Assembly (NCBI GenBank): GCA_033675265.1
Contig: JAUJYZ010001423.1
Coordinates: forward strand, 1 to 64,000
DNA length: 64,000 bases
Origin: Actinostola sp. cb2023
Taxonomy: Eukaryota; Cnidaria; Anthozoa; Actiniaria; Actinostolidae
Direction of reading: 5' to 3'
Both the position numbers and the translations under genes were made by a program. This document shows positions 1-10,622 of the stretch, piece by piece. A model generated the notes under the pieces. That model saw only the letters and a program-made list of their open reading frames with translations. It was not told where the DNA came from and did not search any database. Each line of letters opens with the position of its first letter. Position 1 is the stretch's first letter.

Positions 1-670
1 AAAAACAGGACAAGAGTAGAAAGGAGGGTTACGGTATAGTATAGATAGTTTGTTCAGGCTCCAAAATGAAGATAGTAATGGCGACGTATTTAATCTATCC
101 GATTTAAAGATTACTCACGCAGATTGAAGATAAAAACACAGACTCAAGAATTTAATATTATTTTGAAAGACAACTGTCGTTAATAATAAGTTATGGAGCC
201 TTTCGTATTATTTCTCTGAAGCTAGAGGCCGGGTTTGATTTTTTAAGTAAATTTTGTTAGATAGACTAATATCGCTTTGATTGCTGCCTGAATGTCGTAA
301 GCGAGGGCGTTACGGAACCATCTGACCTATGCAACCTCAAGACGTATCATGTTCGTACTCCATCCGCTCATTTCTCCCCTCGTCACTCAACTGTCAATGA
401 TTTCATGACTCAGAGAAATGATATTGTTGAAAAGTGTCCTTGTTTTATTCGAACCTTCGAACTAACTCGAACCCGAACTCGAACTCGATTCCAACTCGAC
501 ATACATGTAATTAACAATTTTTTCTCCAAAGTGGTGGTGAGTAGTGATGGATATTTATTACCAAGCTGCAAGTCTTCGATCGGCAAGGTGAATATCTACC
601 ACTACTCACTGACACCGAGGGGAATAATTATTCACTGAGGGGAATAATTGTCTTAGTATTACAGTACATG
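1..670. other. Unassigned AT-rich flank
   Basis: I see no supportable gene. A short ORF at 405-638 contains an RTRTRTR-type run caused by the local repeat around 465-490 and has no domain character. Confidence 0.3.
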
Positions 671-852
671 TATATACCACACAAGTGAATAGCCAGCCAA
701 ATATATAACAATTATTTTCAAGAAGAAAAAGACATGCATGCTCGCGAATGTGAAGCCATCTTGCTTTGCTGGGAAGTTAATAGCCAAGAATATCCTAGTT
801 TGATTAGCCAATCACAGTGCATGAAAAGCACTATTCACTTGTGTGGTATATA
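671..852. mobile_element. MITE with 22-bp terminal inverted repeats
   Basis: TATATACCACACAAGTGAA at 671 is repeated in inverted orientation at 831-852. The 182-bp body has no ORF. This is the structure of a non-autonomous DNA transposon; I cannot assign a superfamily. Confidence 0.65.
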
Positions 853-938
853 CTAATTTATGATATCCCTTCAAAGCAGCAACAATAACGCATTGAACTC
901 TTAGCTTCAAGTATCATCAGAACATCAGAATCACTCAC

Positions 939-1071
939 CGTTGAGGTACTATTCCACATGGGAAATTTGTGTTCTGCTGTATCTTTGTTGTAATAAAACA
1001 GAAGTTCGCCTGATTTGCAGTTGAATTTCATCCATCCTGGACCTACAAGTTCTGACTCCATAATAAGCAAC
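939..1071 (-). CDS. Possible internal exon with a WW-like motif
   Basis: On the minus strand a pyrimidine-rich tract ending in AAAG precedes 1071, and a strong donor (CAACG|GTGAGT) follows 939, bounding a 133-nt open exon. The reading frame contains GWMKFNCKSGELLFYYN and then TAEHKFPMW. This resembles a WW domain (a Trp, a central FYYN and a late Pro), but the second Trp position is Phe followed by Pro. WW domains bind proline-rich ligands. I found no companion exons in the window, so the gene is unidentified. It may be an exon of a larger minus-strand gene or a chance splice-bounded ORF. Confidence 0.35.
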
Positions 1072-1358
1072 CTTTGAATAAAATGAAAAATCTGATGTGA
1101 TTAGAACCCATCAGCTTGGGTGTAATGTATTGTGAATTTATTAAAGTGTCTATCAGCTTGATTTTTTAATTTTCAAAATCACTTCAATATGAAGAGAATA
1201 TTTGGGTGGTTGAGTGTCATGGGATTTGAGCTTTGTATTACTGTCAGAGTTATAGAGGTTTTAAGACATGTATGATATCCTAATTTGGTGCTGTCAAGAG
1301 AGGCATTTGCCATAACTTATTAAGTACTGTTTTGGCTGTGTGACTGTATATCCAGTTC

Positions 1359-1460
1359 TGGATGCACTTGGGAGGTTGCCTAAGCACTCAAGAAGCTAAA
1401 ATCGCACTCGGCTACTCCTACGCTTCTTTTGTGCTTATAGCAACCTACCGCGTGCATCCA
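1359..1460. repeat. Imperfect 100-bp hairpin
   Basis: TGGATGCAC at 1359 pairs with GTGCATCCA ending at 1460. Inner blocks (GGTTGC with GCAACC, and AAGAAGC with GCTTCTT) also pair. It looks like a very short palindromic MITE. Confidence 0.5.
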
Positions 1461-1577
1461 GTAAGCATTGACCATTGACTAGTGCATTTTGTAAAATAAC
1501 ACAATTCTAACACACACTCTGATTGGTTAGCTACTATGTTTACATGAGGCTATGTAAACATGGCTGAAGACAACAAA

Positions 1578-1800
1578 CCTTACCCAGCGCACGCTCGATG
1601 TGTGTCAGTAGCACGTGCATTTCAACTGAAATTTTATTCAAAAACACAACAGAATCCTCAACTTTCTTGCCAATGATGTTTGTCACCATTATTGTTCTTT
1701 TTTCATCAAAAATCCATAGTTTTGGTATATCGCAATGTTTTCAACACCAAAGTTGAAGAAACATTTGATTTTAAGATTGTTTTAGAGAATACCTGAACAA
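1578..1800 (+). repeat. Dispersed repeat, copy 1
   Basis: The block starting CCCAGCGCACGCTCGATG and running through AAACATTTGATTTTAAGATT recurs with substitutions at about 20088-20290, inside THNSL2 intron 4. This is an interspersed element of unknown class. Confidence 0.55.
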
Positions 1801-1930
1801 TCCATGTTTGATGTTAGGAGAATTTAGCATTTTGTTCGACTAATAAAGTTGATTTATTTCACCTTAAATATAATTTTGCATCTCGTTATTTTACAAAACA
1901 AATAGAAAACGTTTTCCCGTGTTTACATAG

Positions 1931-2059
1931 CCTGATATAAACACTCGGGAAAGTTTGGGATAAGTCGAGAGCGCTGTGTAAAACCTCGCCTGTGGTTCGG
2001 TTTTACACAATACATGTAGCTCTCGACTTCTCCCGAACTTCCCTCGTGTTTATATCAGG
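1931..2059. repeat. 129-bp palindrome
   Basis: CCTGATATAAACAC at 1931 pairs with GTGTTTATATCAGG ending at 2059. Inner blocks around GTGTAAAACC also pair, centred near 1993. It is probably a MITE or the folded end of an element. Confidence 0.55.
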
Positions 2060-2173
2060 AGGGGTAGGGGGGGGAGGGGGGGGGGGTAGGGGGTGCTCCC
2101 TTTGTCGAAGTGGTAGGGGTCGCCGATCACCCCTACCACTTGGACAATGGGAGTACCCCCCCCCCCCCTCCCC
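2060..2173. repeat. G-run / hairpin / C-run composite
   Basis: Long G runs (about 2060-2095) and a C run (2157-2173) flank a hairpin built on AAGTGGTAGGGGT and ACCCCTACCACTT. The G runs could form quadruplexes. The string TGGGAGTACCCCCCC also occurs at about 9832, next to another C/G run. Confidence 0.5.
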
Positions 2174-2318
2174 GGGAATAAATCACAGATGCAAATCCTG
2201 AATCCGTGTAAAACCAGCTTAATACTTTCATGATCTACACCGATATAGGCTAGACTTTAGAATACCCTGTCACATTATTTGCATAACAATAGAATCTGGA
2301 AAAAACTATTGTATTATT

Positions 2319-2523
2319 CGTCGTTCTCAAAGAGTGCCGCTACTAGAGCTTGATATAGTGACGGGGTATTCTAAAATTGCTCCCGTCGTTCTCAAAGAGT
2401 GCCGCTACTAGAGCTTGATATAGTGACGGGGTATTCTAAAATTGCTCCCGTCGTTCTCAAAGAGTGCCGCTACTAGACTCGTCTAGAGCTTGATATAGTG
2501 ACGGGGTATTCTAAAATTGCTCC
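2319..2523 (+). repeat. 65-bp tandem repeat, three copies
   Basis: Units start at CGTCGTTCTCAAAGAGTGCC at 2319, 2384 and 2449. The third unit carries a small insertion around TAGACTCG. Confidence 0.8.
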
Positions 2524-2527
2524 CTGA

Positions 2528-2860
2528 GTGGATCACAACACAAACGTGACGATATTAAACACACAATTAATCCAATCTACTCACCACAACACAAGAGATG
2601 AGCACTACAAGTACACAGACAGTTGTGCTAAGGTTTGTTTTGATGCTGTTCAGGAGCCAAAGCGTCTTCTCGAGGAAATTCCAACTTCGTTCCCAGGCCC
2701 GCTCACTCGGTATTTCCCGCCTGAAATTAAATATCTACCACAGGAAGACCAAGCTCAATACTTGAACGGAAAATTTGGATCCATTTCGACGAAATTTTTG
2801 CATTTTTACGGCGACACCTACCAAGAAGTAGATAGACAGATAGATAGTTTAGTAGAATAA
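2528..2860 (+). CDS. Unrecognised ORF, 110 aa
   Basis: The open frame encodes 110 aa and ends beside an AATAAA string at 2856. The part from about residue 35 to the end has protein-like composition (for example PTSFPGPLTRYFPPEIKYLP), with no signal peptide or membrane segment. The first residues border the 65-bp repeat, so the start is uncertain and the ORF may be a terminal exon. I do not recognise a family. Confidence 0.25.
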   Translation: MDHNTNVTILNTQLIQSTHHNTRDEHYKYTDSCAKVCFDAVQEPKRLLEEIPTSFPGPLTRYFPPEIKYLPQEDQAQYLNGKFGSISTKFLHFYGDTYQEVDRQIDSLVE

Positions 2861-2973
2861 ATGGCAGCCCGAAGGCTGAATTACATGTACAACTGAGACA
2901 AACCAGTAAAAGCAGAATAAAAAGAAAAACAAGGGAAAATTGAAAAAAATATTCCGTCGGGGGATATATCGGG

Positions 2974-3479
2974 CAGGGGCGGATCCAGGGGGAGGGTTCT
3001 GGGGGTTGCAACCCCCCCTATGGATATTTTTTTAATACCGCTTGTATAGATATGTCTGTCCGTAGGTCTCTCTTGCACTTTCAGCTCTCTCCCTCGTAAG
3101 AATAATATAATTCATTCATACTGTTTACACGACCGTTCGACTTCGAGGCCGGTTTGACTGATAACAGAAAGAACCTGCAGTTTTTAGCGTCAAAAAAATA
3201 TGTGAAGCCTTCATACTTGTAAGCTCACCCAAGAAGACTCTTCCAAGCATCTTTGTTGGATGTCCAATAAACTCAAAATTCATTACTGAAAATTGAGTTT
3301 TGTTGTGTTAATAAAACAACTCCAGATCTCTAAAAATTGCATTTTAGAGCTTGTAGATTTCAAAATTTTCTGGGGGGGCATGCCCCCACACCCCCCTAGT
3401 AGTTCGCGGCTTTGCCGCTCACACAACACAACGGCCGCAACACAACCCCCTGTTTGACAAAAACCTGGATCCGCCTCTG
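2974..3479. mobile_element. hAT-like MITE (CAGGGGCGGATCC ends)
   Basis: It begins CAGGGGCGGATCCAGG and ends CCTGGATCCGCCTCTG. It is flanked by a 5-bp direct repeat, TCGGG (2969-2973 and 3480-3484). CAG...CTG ends suit hAT-type elements, which usually make 8-bp duplications; 5 bp fits the hAT5-type subgroup. The block around 3371-3425 (GGGGGCATGCCCCC, then GCCGCT) is shared with the element at 14158. There is no transposase ORF. Confidence 0.75.
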
Positions 3480-3609
3480 TCGGGATCTGATTATCACTGC
3501 TGCTGGCTGTCTCTTCCTTCTGGTAACTTTAGCTGTAGCAATATGAAGAGTGTTTGCTCGGAATTCACCCAACAAACCATTCTGATGTAAATATCACATG
3601 CAAATGCAT

Positions 3610-4141
3610 TTATGAATGCATGTTATTTTTTCTGCGGCAGCAACGACAATCTAAGATGCCATTGGCAAGATCCGCTGTCACAACCACCGTTCTAAATCTG
3701 GGGTAATAGTTTACATCTCCATGGAAAACTGAGAAATGTATGAAACGGGTGCCGTCAATAAAAGGAACAATACATTCAGACCTCGCCATTTCTGCCGCAG
3801 CTAGAAGAGCATTACAACTTTCTATGCGATCCTCAGAAAATATTTTGAAATTGCCAGATTTAGAGAGATCTTCAAGAGTGTCTGGCAATAAAATTACTTT
3901 TTCTGGGAATGTTGGATTTTTTCCCAACTTCTTTAAGATGGTGGCATTCGGCTGTTGTTAGTCCACTCCTCCAGGCAACCTTCATATTGTCCATGCACTC
4001 GGTAACCTCGCACTCAACACCAACATTTTCCCCACCCATAACCTTTCTGACATGGATAGGATGGCTTACACCTCCATGGGAACTGTTTCGTATCAGGAAA
4101 ATACCTCTCACTTCATCAACACAGGTGGCAGTACCAGACAT
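3610..4141 (-). pseudogene. Frameshifted cysteine-rich ORF, probably transposon-derived
   Basis: Two overlapping minus-strand frames (4141 to 3872 and 3927 to 3610) read like one protein broken by a frameshift at the A-run near 3915-3920. The first part contains GIFLIRNSS and VECEVTECMD. The second contains ECIVPFIDGTRFIHFSVF and ends in the cysteine cluster LDCRCCRRKN. It reminds me of the Cys-rich DNA-binding parts of invertebrate transposon-associated proteins, but I cannot name the family. The ORF stops directly beside the 4149 element, which suggests truncation by insertion. Confidence 0.4.
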
Positions 4142-4148
4142 CTCCCTA

Positions 4149-4842
4149 CCATCTCAAGTATGTTAAGGCCTGGTTCAAGCCCACAAACGAGAAAAAAATG
4201 TAAAAATTATAATGTCACTTCCTTTTTACCAAACATTACGAAACTTAGCACAGCCATATAGTTCGACATCCTTAATTGATTGAAGTCAACAAAATACCAA
4301 AAAAGCTGAACACGTGATTAACCACGTGACAACAGTCTTTGAAAATTTACTTTAAAATGCGGTCGCGGTTTTAAGAACAGTGTAAAAACAAACAATTGCA
4401 TATGTTGTCAATGCTAGTGCTCTACACAACTGCGTTTGGAAAACTTATCTCTGATTTCTCTTAAGAGAGATATTTACGAAAATAGGTCACGTGACCATTT
4501 AGCCAGAATACGTTTTCTCAATTTTCTCGATAACTAAAATTATGGAACAGGTTTTTCCAAACGCTATCTTTTTTATTTGGGTGTCCTTAATGTTGTAGCA
4601 TAAAAACTATTTCAGCATATCTTAAACCCGCGACCGCATATTTAAAAAACGAAATTTCACATGCCCAGGTCACGTGACCACTTGACGCAGTATTTTTAGG
4701 ACTAAATCATCAAACATCTTGAATATAATCTTATGCCTAAATTAAATATCAATGCCATAGAAATGAATCGTGGGGAATACTAAAAATAAACGTGATTTTG
4801 AGTGATGGCTTCATGAACCAGGCCTTAACATACTTGAGATGG
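4149..4842. mobile_element. 694-bp inverted-repeat element
   Basis: CCATCTCAAGTATGTTAAGG continues as CCTGGTTCA at 4149-4177, and its reverse complement lies at 4814-4842. The interior is AT-rich without an ORF and has several CACGTGA words. An internal TTAA sits at the same place in both ends, so the true element could start there with a TTAA target. Confidence 0.65.
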
Positions 4843-4861
4843 ATGTCCTTGCAATGTATGG

Positions 4862-5400
4862 TAACGTTACCAACCCCGGCGTCAGGCGCCCCTATATGTC
4901 AGGTAACTTTGGATCTGGACCACCCCTCCCTTCCCTAGCGCCCCTATATGTCAGGTAACGTTGGATCTGGACCACCCCTCCCTTCCCTAGCGCCCCTATA
5001 TGTCAGGCGCCCCTATATGTCAGGTAACGTTCGATCTGGACCACTCCTCCCCTCTCTAGCGCCCCTATATATCAGGCGCCCCTATACTGTCAGGCGCCCC
5101 TATATGTCAGGCGCCCCTATATGACTATATGTCACGTAACGTTACCAACCCCGGCGTCAGGCGCCCGTATATGTCAGGTAACGTTGGATCTGGACCACCC
5201 CTCCTCTCCCTAGCGCCCCTATTTGTCAGGCGTCCCTATATGACTATATGTCACGTAACGTTACCAACCCCGGCGTCAGGCGCTCGTATATGTCAGGTAA
5301 CGTTGGATCTGGACCATGCACCCCTCCCCTCCCTAGCGCCCCTATTTGTCAGGCGTCCCTATATGTCAGGCGCCCCTATATGTAAGGCGCCCCTCCCGGG
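4862..5400 (+). repeat. Tandem repeat CGCCCCTATATGTCAGG
   Basis: Short units (CGCCCCTATATGTCAGG) alternate with longer ones that add TAACGTTGGATCTGGACCAC, with irregular order. The same units reappear at 9871-9940 on the far side of the 5576-9762 element. This suggests that the element landed in or near a pre-existing array. Confidence 0.8.
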
Positions 5401-6239
5401 GACCCTGTTTAGAACGAAGGACATTTTATATTGATTAATGACCTGCTAAAGACCGGCAAATCTCGGATCTCAGATATATGACTAAATACCGGATGAAACC
5501 ATATTTAACGACGGCAATCGTGCATTACTATATCCTGTTTAGGACAGACTCACATAAAATAATTATATACCCTGTCAGGAGCCCATTACTAGGAGCCTTC
5601 CTCTAGTAATAGGTTCATGTGACATCAAATGCACAAATTGGGCTATTTTTAGATATGCAAATTTCCGAAGAATTTCAAATTGAAAAATAAAATGGCCGCC
5701 AAACGGAAGACGCGAGGACTTGATCCAAAATATTGATATTCTTAATCCATCAAATTTTCCCTTGCACAAGAACGAGACAACTGTGTACAATGAATGTATC
5801 ACATGTATCAATAAACTGACATACTGCCAGAGCGCTTAGTGGAGACTTTTAGTTTGGCGACTCACGTTGTCGCGAAACTGATTCTTCTACGTTCTTATTC
5901 CTATCGCTTCATATGTTTATTCTTGTTTTATCAACTTTCTTTTGTTGGTTTTTGATTCATGATTTAGTCTTCGTAAGAATGAAGCGTTCTCCAATGATTT
6001 CGACTCTGATGAAGCAAAAGTTGGATAGCGGCGCCAACATAACAATTAAACCACACAAATGTGCACTTTGCTAAAGAACTTCTTCGCCGAAAGATATAGT
6101 CGAAACACAACTGAAACTTTCAACCGACGAACCGTGCCTTAAAGAGCGGCAAAGAACACTAAAACAAGAGGGTTATCACTGAGTGTATGCGAAGTTCAGT
6201 TCGCCAAAGGCGTCTTCAGTTCAAAGAAGGTAAGAAAGC

Positions 6240-6770
6240 TATGAAGTCAATTCATGGACAATATATTCATGTCGTCGTGTCGTCACGTCATCTCGTTTTG
6301 TCGACATGTCAAGTCGTTGTTCTACCACATCGTCTCGTTGTTTTTGCACTTCGTCCCGTCGGGTTCCGAAGTCGATTCGTCAATAATTTATCCTTGTCGT
6401 CATCTCGTCGTGTCGTCTTTTACCAGTCTTTTACCACTTCGTCTCGTTGTTTTACCTCGTCGTCTCGTCGTGTTTTACCACGTCGTCTCGTCGTTTTACC
6501 TCGTCGTCTCGTCGTTTGACCACGTCGTCTCGTCGTTTTACCACATCGTCTCGTCGTTTTACTTCGTCGTCTCGTCCTGTTTTTTTAACAGGTCGTCTCG
6601 TCGTTTAACCATGTCGTCTCATCGTTTTACTTCGTCGTCTTGTCGTTTTACCACGTCGTCTCGTCGTTTTACCTCGTCGTCTCGTCGTGTTTTACCACGT
6701 CGTCTCGTCGTTTTACCACGTCGTCTCGTCGTTTTACCACGTCGTCTCGTCGCTTCGTTCGGTTTACAGC
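6240..6770 (+). repeat. Left tandem-repeat arm of element I
   Basis: Units read CGTCGTCTCGTCGTTTTACC with variants. The outer 150 bp (from GTCAATTCATGGACAATATA) is the inverse of about 8630-8775. ORFs across it consist of RLVVLPRR-type repeats and are artefacts. Confidence 0.85.
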
Positions 6771-7000
6771 CGGGTATGGACCTTTTCGTAGTTTCCCAGA
6801 ATACTTCATGATTCTGCGCGCGCAAGCGGAAATTCAGTAGAAAACTTAGACTTTTAAATTAAAAGTGCGTAAGAAGAACTACAAAGATAGATGCAAATTC
6901 TCAAGCAAAGAATATAGTTTTTTTCCTGTTCTTGATTAGTTACAGTAGTCCTCAATCTACACGATCAATTCTAAATATATATTTTTTTCCCTGACCTCGC

Positions 7001-7294
7001 TTGCGCGCGCATAATCATGAAGCATTCTCTGGGCTCCCTGTATGTTCCGATAAAGAACAGAGGAATTGTGGGAACGATAAGCACATGGTTCATCACTTCA
7101 GTTGGTTGTCAAACGAGCCAGTTCTACAAACGATGGAAGAAGTGAAAGATATCCTTAAGGATGCATTGAATCGAATTGAAAGAATAACGTCTGTTACATC
7201 AACGACCACTTCGCAGTCTTCTGGCTCTGGATCGGGTTTTCAATCTAGCCAAACTCAATCTACACTTGGAACATATATAAATACAGTAGTGTAG
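7001..7294 (+). CDS. Unrecognised ORF inside element I
   Basis: A 97-aa ORF begins in the nested inverted repeat at 6993-7037. It has an acidic helix-like middle (EEVKDILKDALNRIERI) and a Ser/Thr/Gly-rich tail. No domain is recognised. It may be a relic of an element-encoded protein. Confidence 0.2.
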   Translation: MRAHNHEAFSGLPVCSDKEQRNCGNDKHMVHHFSWLSNEPVLQTMEEVKDILKDALNRIERITSVTSTTTSQSSGSGSGFQSSQTQSTLGTYINTVV

Positions 7295-7652
7295 CAGGGT
7301 GCCATGGCCCCATCATTTGGGAGTGAACATGACCCCTTGCACATGCAGCCATAACAAAAGTGGTTTGGTTTATTTCATGTAACTAAGTCATCTAGAACGT
7401 AGGAGTTACCCACTACATCTGCAGAAGGATCAATAATCAGAAAACTTATTGTCGAAGAGAGTAACAAATCTGTCCGTGTTCACTGTACGTTCACCCCGCT
7501 GCACCGGCTGCGAAACACAACTATTAAGCTTATATTAAATACAGTTGTAAAATACGCGCGTTTACACAATTAATATAAGCTTAAGCTTAATAATTCAAAA
7601 TAAAAATGAATGGATGGGACAAACAAACAAGAAAACTTATCATGAAGAGTAC

Positions 7653-8122
7653 CTACATCACACGGTCAAGCGCCACATCTGACAAATCGCTAAACGATTT
7701 TCTCTGTAGTCCATAATCAGCAATTCGTCTTTGAATAGTTTTACTTGATACACCAAACATTTTAGCAATCAAGGAAGTAGAGAAAGAAAGTTCAAGGTAC
7801 ATTTCCAACCGTTCTTTACAAATAAATATTTCAGGTCGCCCACGACACCCCGTGGAAATAAATATTGGCCCTTTATTGGTGGTATTCATACTGGCCGTGA
7901 CAATGCATTTCTTGCTTGTTGTAGTCCAGAGTAGATTTGTGAAGGAACGTCATCGTCAAACAACACTGAAATCCTAGCCAATATGTTTAAGATTCTGTCT
8001 ATGAATGCACATAAATAGTCACAATCATCTCGGTCTTCAAACATTCGATCGTTTAAACGACTGAGTATTTCTTCTATACTTGAACGAAGCCAACTTTTTA
8101 CTTCCGACAGCATTTCCGCCAT
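7653..8122 (-). pseudogene. N-terminal fragment of an integrase-core family protein
   Basis: Reading from 8122, the first frame gives a helical segment (SSIEEILSRLNDRMF through SGLQQARNALS). It stops at 7886, where ATG overlaps TGA (GTATGA) and a second frame continues to 7653. The second frame holds GRPEIFICKERLEMYLELSF followed by the helix-turn-helix IAKMFGVSSKTIQRRI and SDLSDVALDRV. From memory, many invertebrate and fish integrase-core (rve) proteins show this order: helical region, GRP motif, HTH, then a DDE catalytic core. The catalytic core is missing here, so this is a broken remnant. The frame break may instead be a genuine frameshift site. Confidence 0.5.
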
Positions 8123-8165
8123 TTTACATGAGCCAACATAAGCACCAGCGCGGAGAGCCGCTGAC

Positions 8166-8785
8166 CGGCCTTCACGACGAGACGACGAGGTAAAACGACG
8201 AGACGATGTGGTAAAATACGACGAGACGACGTGGTTAAACGACGAGACGACGTGGTAAAACACGACGAGACGACGTGGTAAAACGACGAGACGACCTGTT
8301 AAAAACAAGACGAGACGACGTGGACAAACGACGAGACGACGAGGTAAAACGACGAGACGACGTGGTAAAACACGACGAGACGACGAGGTAAAACGACGAG
8401 ACGACGTGGTAAAACGACAAGACGACGAAGTAAAACGACGAGACGACGTGGTTAAACGACGAGACGACCTGTTAAAAACAAGACGAGACGACGAAGTAAA
8501 ACGACGAGACGACGAGGTAAAACGAAGAGACGACGTGGTAAAACACGAAGAGACGACGAGGTAAAACGACGAGACGAAGTAGTAAAAGACTGTAAAAGAC
8601 GACACGACGAGATGACGACAAGGATAAATTGTTGACGAATCGACTTCGGAACCCGACGGGACGAAGTACAAAAACAACGAGACGATGTGGTAGAACAACG
8701 ACTTGACATGTCGACAAAACGAGATGACGTGACGACACGACGACATGAATATATTGTCCATGAATTGACTTCATAGAAAGCCGGC
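8166..8785 (-). repeat. Right tandem-repeat arm of element I
   Basis: The same family of units as 6240-6770 lies in inverted orientation (GACGACGTGGTAAAAC). Together the arms would form a snap-back structure when single-stranded. Confidence 0.85.
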
Positions 8786-8966
8786 ATTCCAAGATCAGCC
8801 GATGAATAAAATAGCGATAAAATCTTCATCCAGGCCACAGAAAAAGAAGCTCCTCTGCATGTACCTCACTTCGCTGTTTTAGAAGGAACTTCGTGACAAT
8901 GTCGAGAATTTTCGACAAAATCCTACTTCAATTAGCTTCAAAGTTCGTGATTCATTTTGCTGCGTT

Positions 8967-9222
8967 TCAGATAACAATACTCCAGTTTCGAGTTGTTTAC
9001 GCACCTTGACAAAAGACGCATTTGCTCAGCCTTAGCCTCAATTCAGCGTAAATTATTCACAAATACCAACGAGAATGTGAAAAATGTTGACATAGGACAA
9101 TAGAATCATTTTTTTAATTCCACGGGTTATTCTCTGGATTGAGGCTAAGGCTGAGCAAATGCGTCTTTTGTCAAGAAGTACAGCAGTGTCTAAACAACTC
9201 GAAACTGGAGTATTGCTAATTA
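8967..9222. repeat. Nested inverted repeat in element I
   Basis: CTCCAGTTTCGAGTTGTTT and GACAAAAGACGCATTTGC at 8967-9050 recur inverted at 9130-9220, with an extra block in the right copy. Confidence 0.65.
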
Positions 9223-9839
9223 GCAAAACACACCGGCGGTTTGGAATATTCATTATGAGCTTGGTTCTCACTGCTAGTCCTGCACAAGTTTAATTGTTCT
9301 TCGCAAGAGATTATCCATGACTGACCAGATCGTTGAATTCCTTCTCAGAAAAAGCAGAAGATGCCGGTTCGTTTTTTGGCCGGGTTTTGAACTGGCCTTT
9401 TTAACTAGTAGCTTTGTTTTTATCTGGAGTTGCTTTATTGTTTTGTTTTTAATGTTTTCGATCATTGTTCTTCCTCGCTTGATGAAGTACTGAAGTCGGC
9501 AAACGACGAAACTGATCTGAAATTTCACTAGATTCTGATTCTTTTATTAGAATCACTGGAACTACACGGTAAGCTTTCGACCGACATTGAAAGCAAAGCT
9601 AGCAGTGTTGAATCTGACGTCAAATTCCTATTGTGTAAGACGCGACATGATTGGTTAATCGCGCGGAATTTTTAATGAGTGTTCTATTTTTAGCCCAATT
9701 TGTGCATTTGATGTCACACAAACCTATTATAGGAGAGGAAGGCTCCTAGTAATGGGCTCCTGACCCTGTTCAGGACAGAGAGGCCAAAAACCATACCCTG
9801 TCCAGCGGCACGTCCCCGTATAGCCCATATATGGGAGTA

Positions 9840-9945
9840 CCCCCCCCCCCCCCGGGGGGGGGGGGGGGGGCGCCCCTATACTGTCAGGCGCCCCTATATC
9901 TGTATATGTCAGGCGCCCCTATATGTCAGGTAACGTTGCCAACCC
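9840..9945. repeat. C14/G17 run plus array units
   Basis: A run of 14 C (9840-9853) abuts 17 G (9854-9870), followed by CGCCCCTATATGTCAGG units like those at 4862-5400. Assembly here could be unreliable. Confidence 0.7.
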
Positions 9946-10612
9946 CCAAAAATAAGTGGCTACGACGAAATGTTTTAGTTTGAAAATCGATTACCGTTAT
10001 GAAGTGAATCAGGGCCGTACACAGCACAGGGGCAGGGGGCAGTTGCCCCCCTAGCAGGGCGAAAACGATACCAAAAAGTACTGAGAACTGTACTATTTTT
10101 TATTTATTTTTGCTGTTATATACGTACTGCCTCCCCTCCCCCCCTATTCGAATCATGTGGGGGGAACACATTGGCAGCTAAAAGGAGCTAAAAGTGGTCC
10201 AAATGAGCTGAAACCACTACCAGGGCAAAAGAACACCACAAGCAACACTCCATGTGAGTTTCAAAGCTTTTACTTTTAGATTACTCTCAAAAATGCAGTT
10301 TATATATTTTCACATACATTTCTTTATAACGGCCACAAGAACAGAGCTTGGGCTTCCTGTGCCAGAATGGCCCGCGACGTTTATGGAATGCGGCTGTCAA
10401 AAAGGGTAAAAGGGGTACTATAAGTATAACTAGACGCTCTATAAGCGTTCACTCGGCTGGTGGAATCATTAGTCTGCGAATACAGCCTCTTTTCGGTGGT
10501 CGCGCCGCCAAAATAAAAAGTGGCTGTATATAAACTGTGAATGTGCCAATTTTAGACTCTCCCCTCCCTCACAAGAGCGATTTTTTGTCGCCGACCGCCA
10601 TGACAGTAGCAT
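9946..10612. other. Non-coding interval
   Basis: No supportable gene. It contains CAGGGGCAGGGGGCAGTTGC at 10030, reminiscent of a MITE end, and a GGGCTTCCTGTG word at 10340. A 61-codon ORF at 10348-10533 has no features. Confidence 0.3.
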
Positions 10613-10622
10613 ACAACACGAT

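Larger units (their letters stand above)
5576..9762. mobile_element. Foldback-type DNA transposon I (4.19 kb)
   Basis: The ends start CAGGAGCCCATTACTAGGAG at 5576 and close with the inverse at 9762, matching for about 80 bp. A 7-bp direct repeat, ACCCTGT (5569-5575 and 9763-9769), flanks them. Inside, about 0.5-0.6 kb of GTCGTCTCGTCG-type tandem repeat lies in opposite orientation on the two sides (6240-6770 and 8166-8785), so the element folds back on itself. The centre carries an integrase-family remnant (7653-8122, minus) and a second nested inverted pair at 6797-6834/6993-7037. Long inverted arms made of tandem repeats are typical of Drosophila Foldback and Galileo elements, and Galileo makes 7-bp duplications. 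The superfamily assignment is inference. Confidence 0.75.

Noticed and set aside
6187..8838. RLVVLPRR and TSSRRFTSS ORFs
   Set aside because: They lie in the inverted tandem-repeat arms of foldback element I. Only the non-repeat tail at 7653-8122 has protein character.
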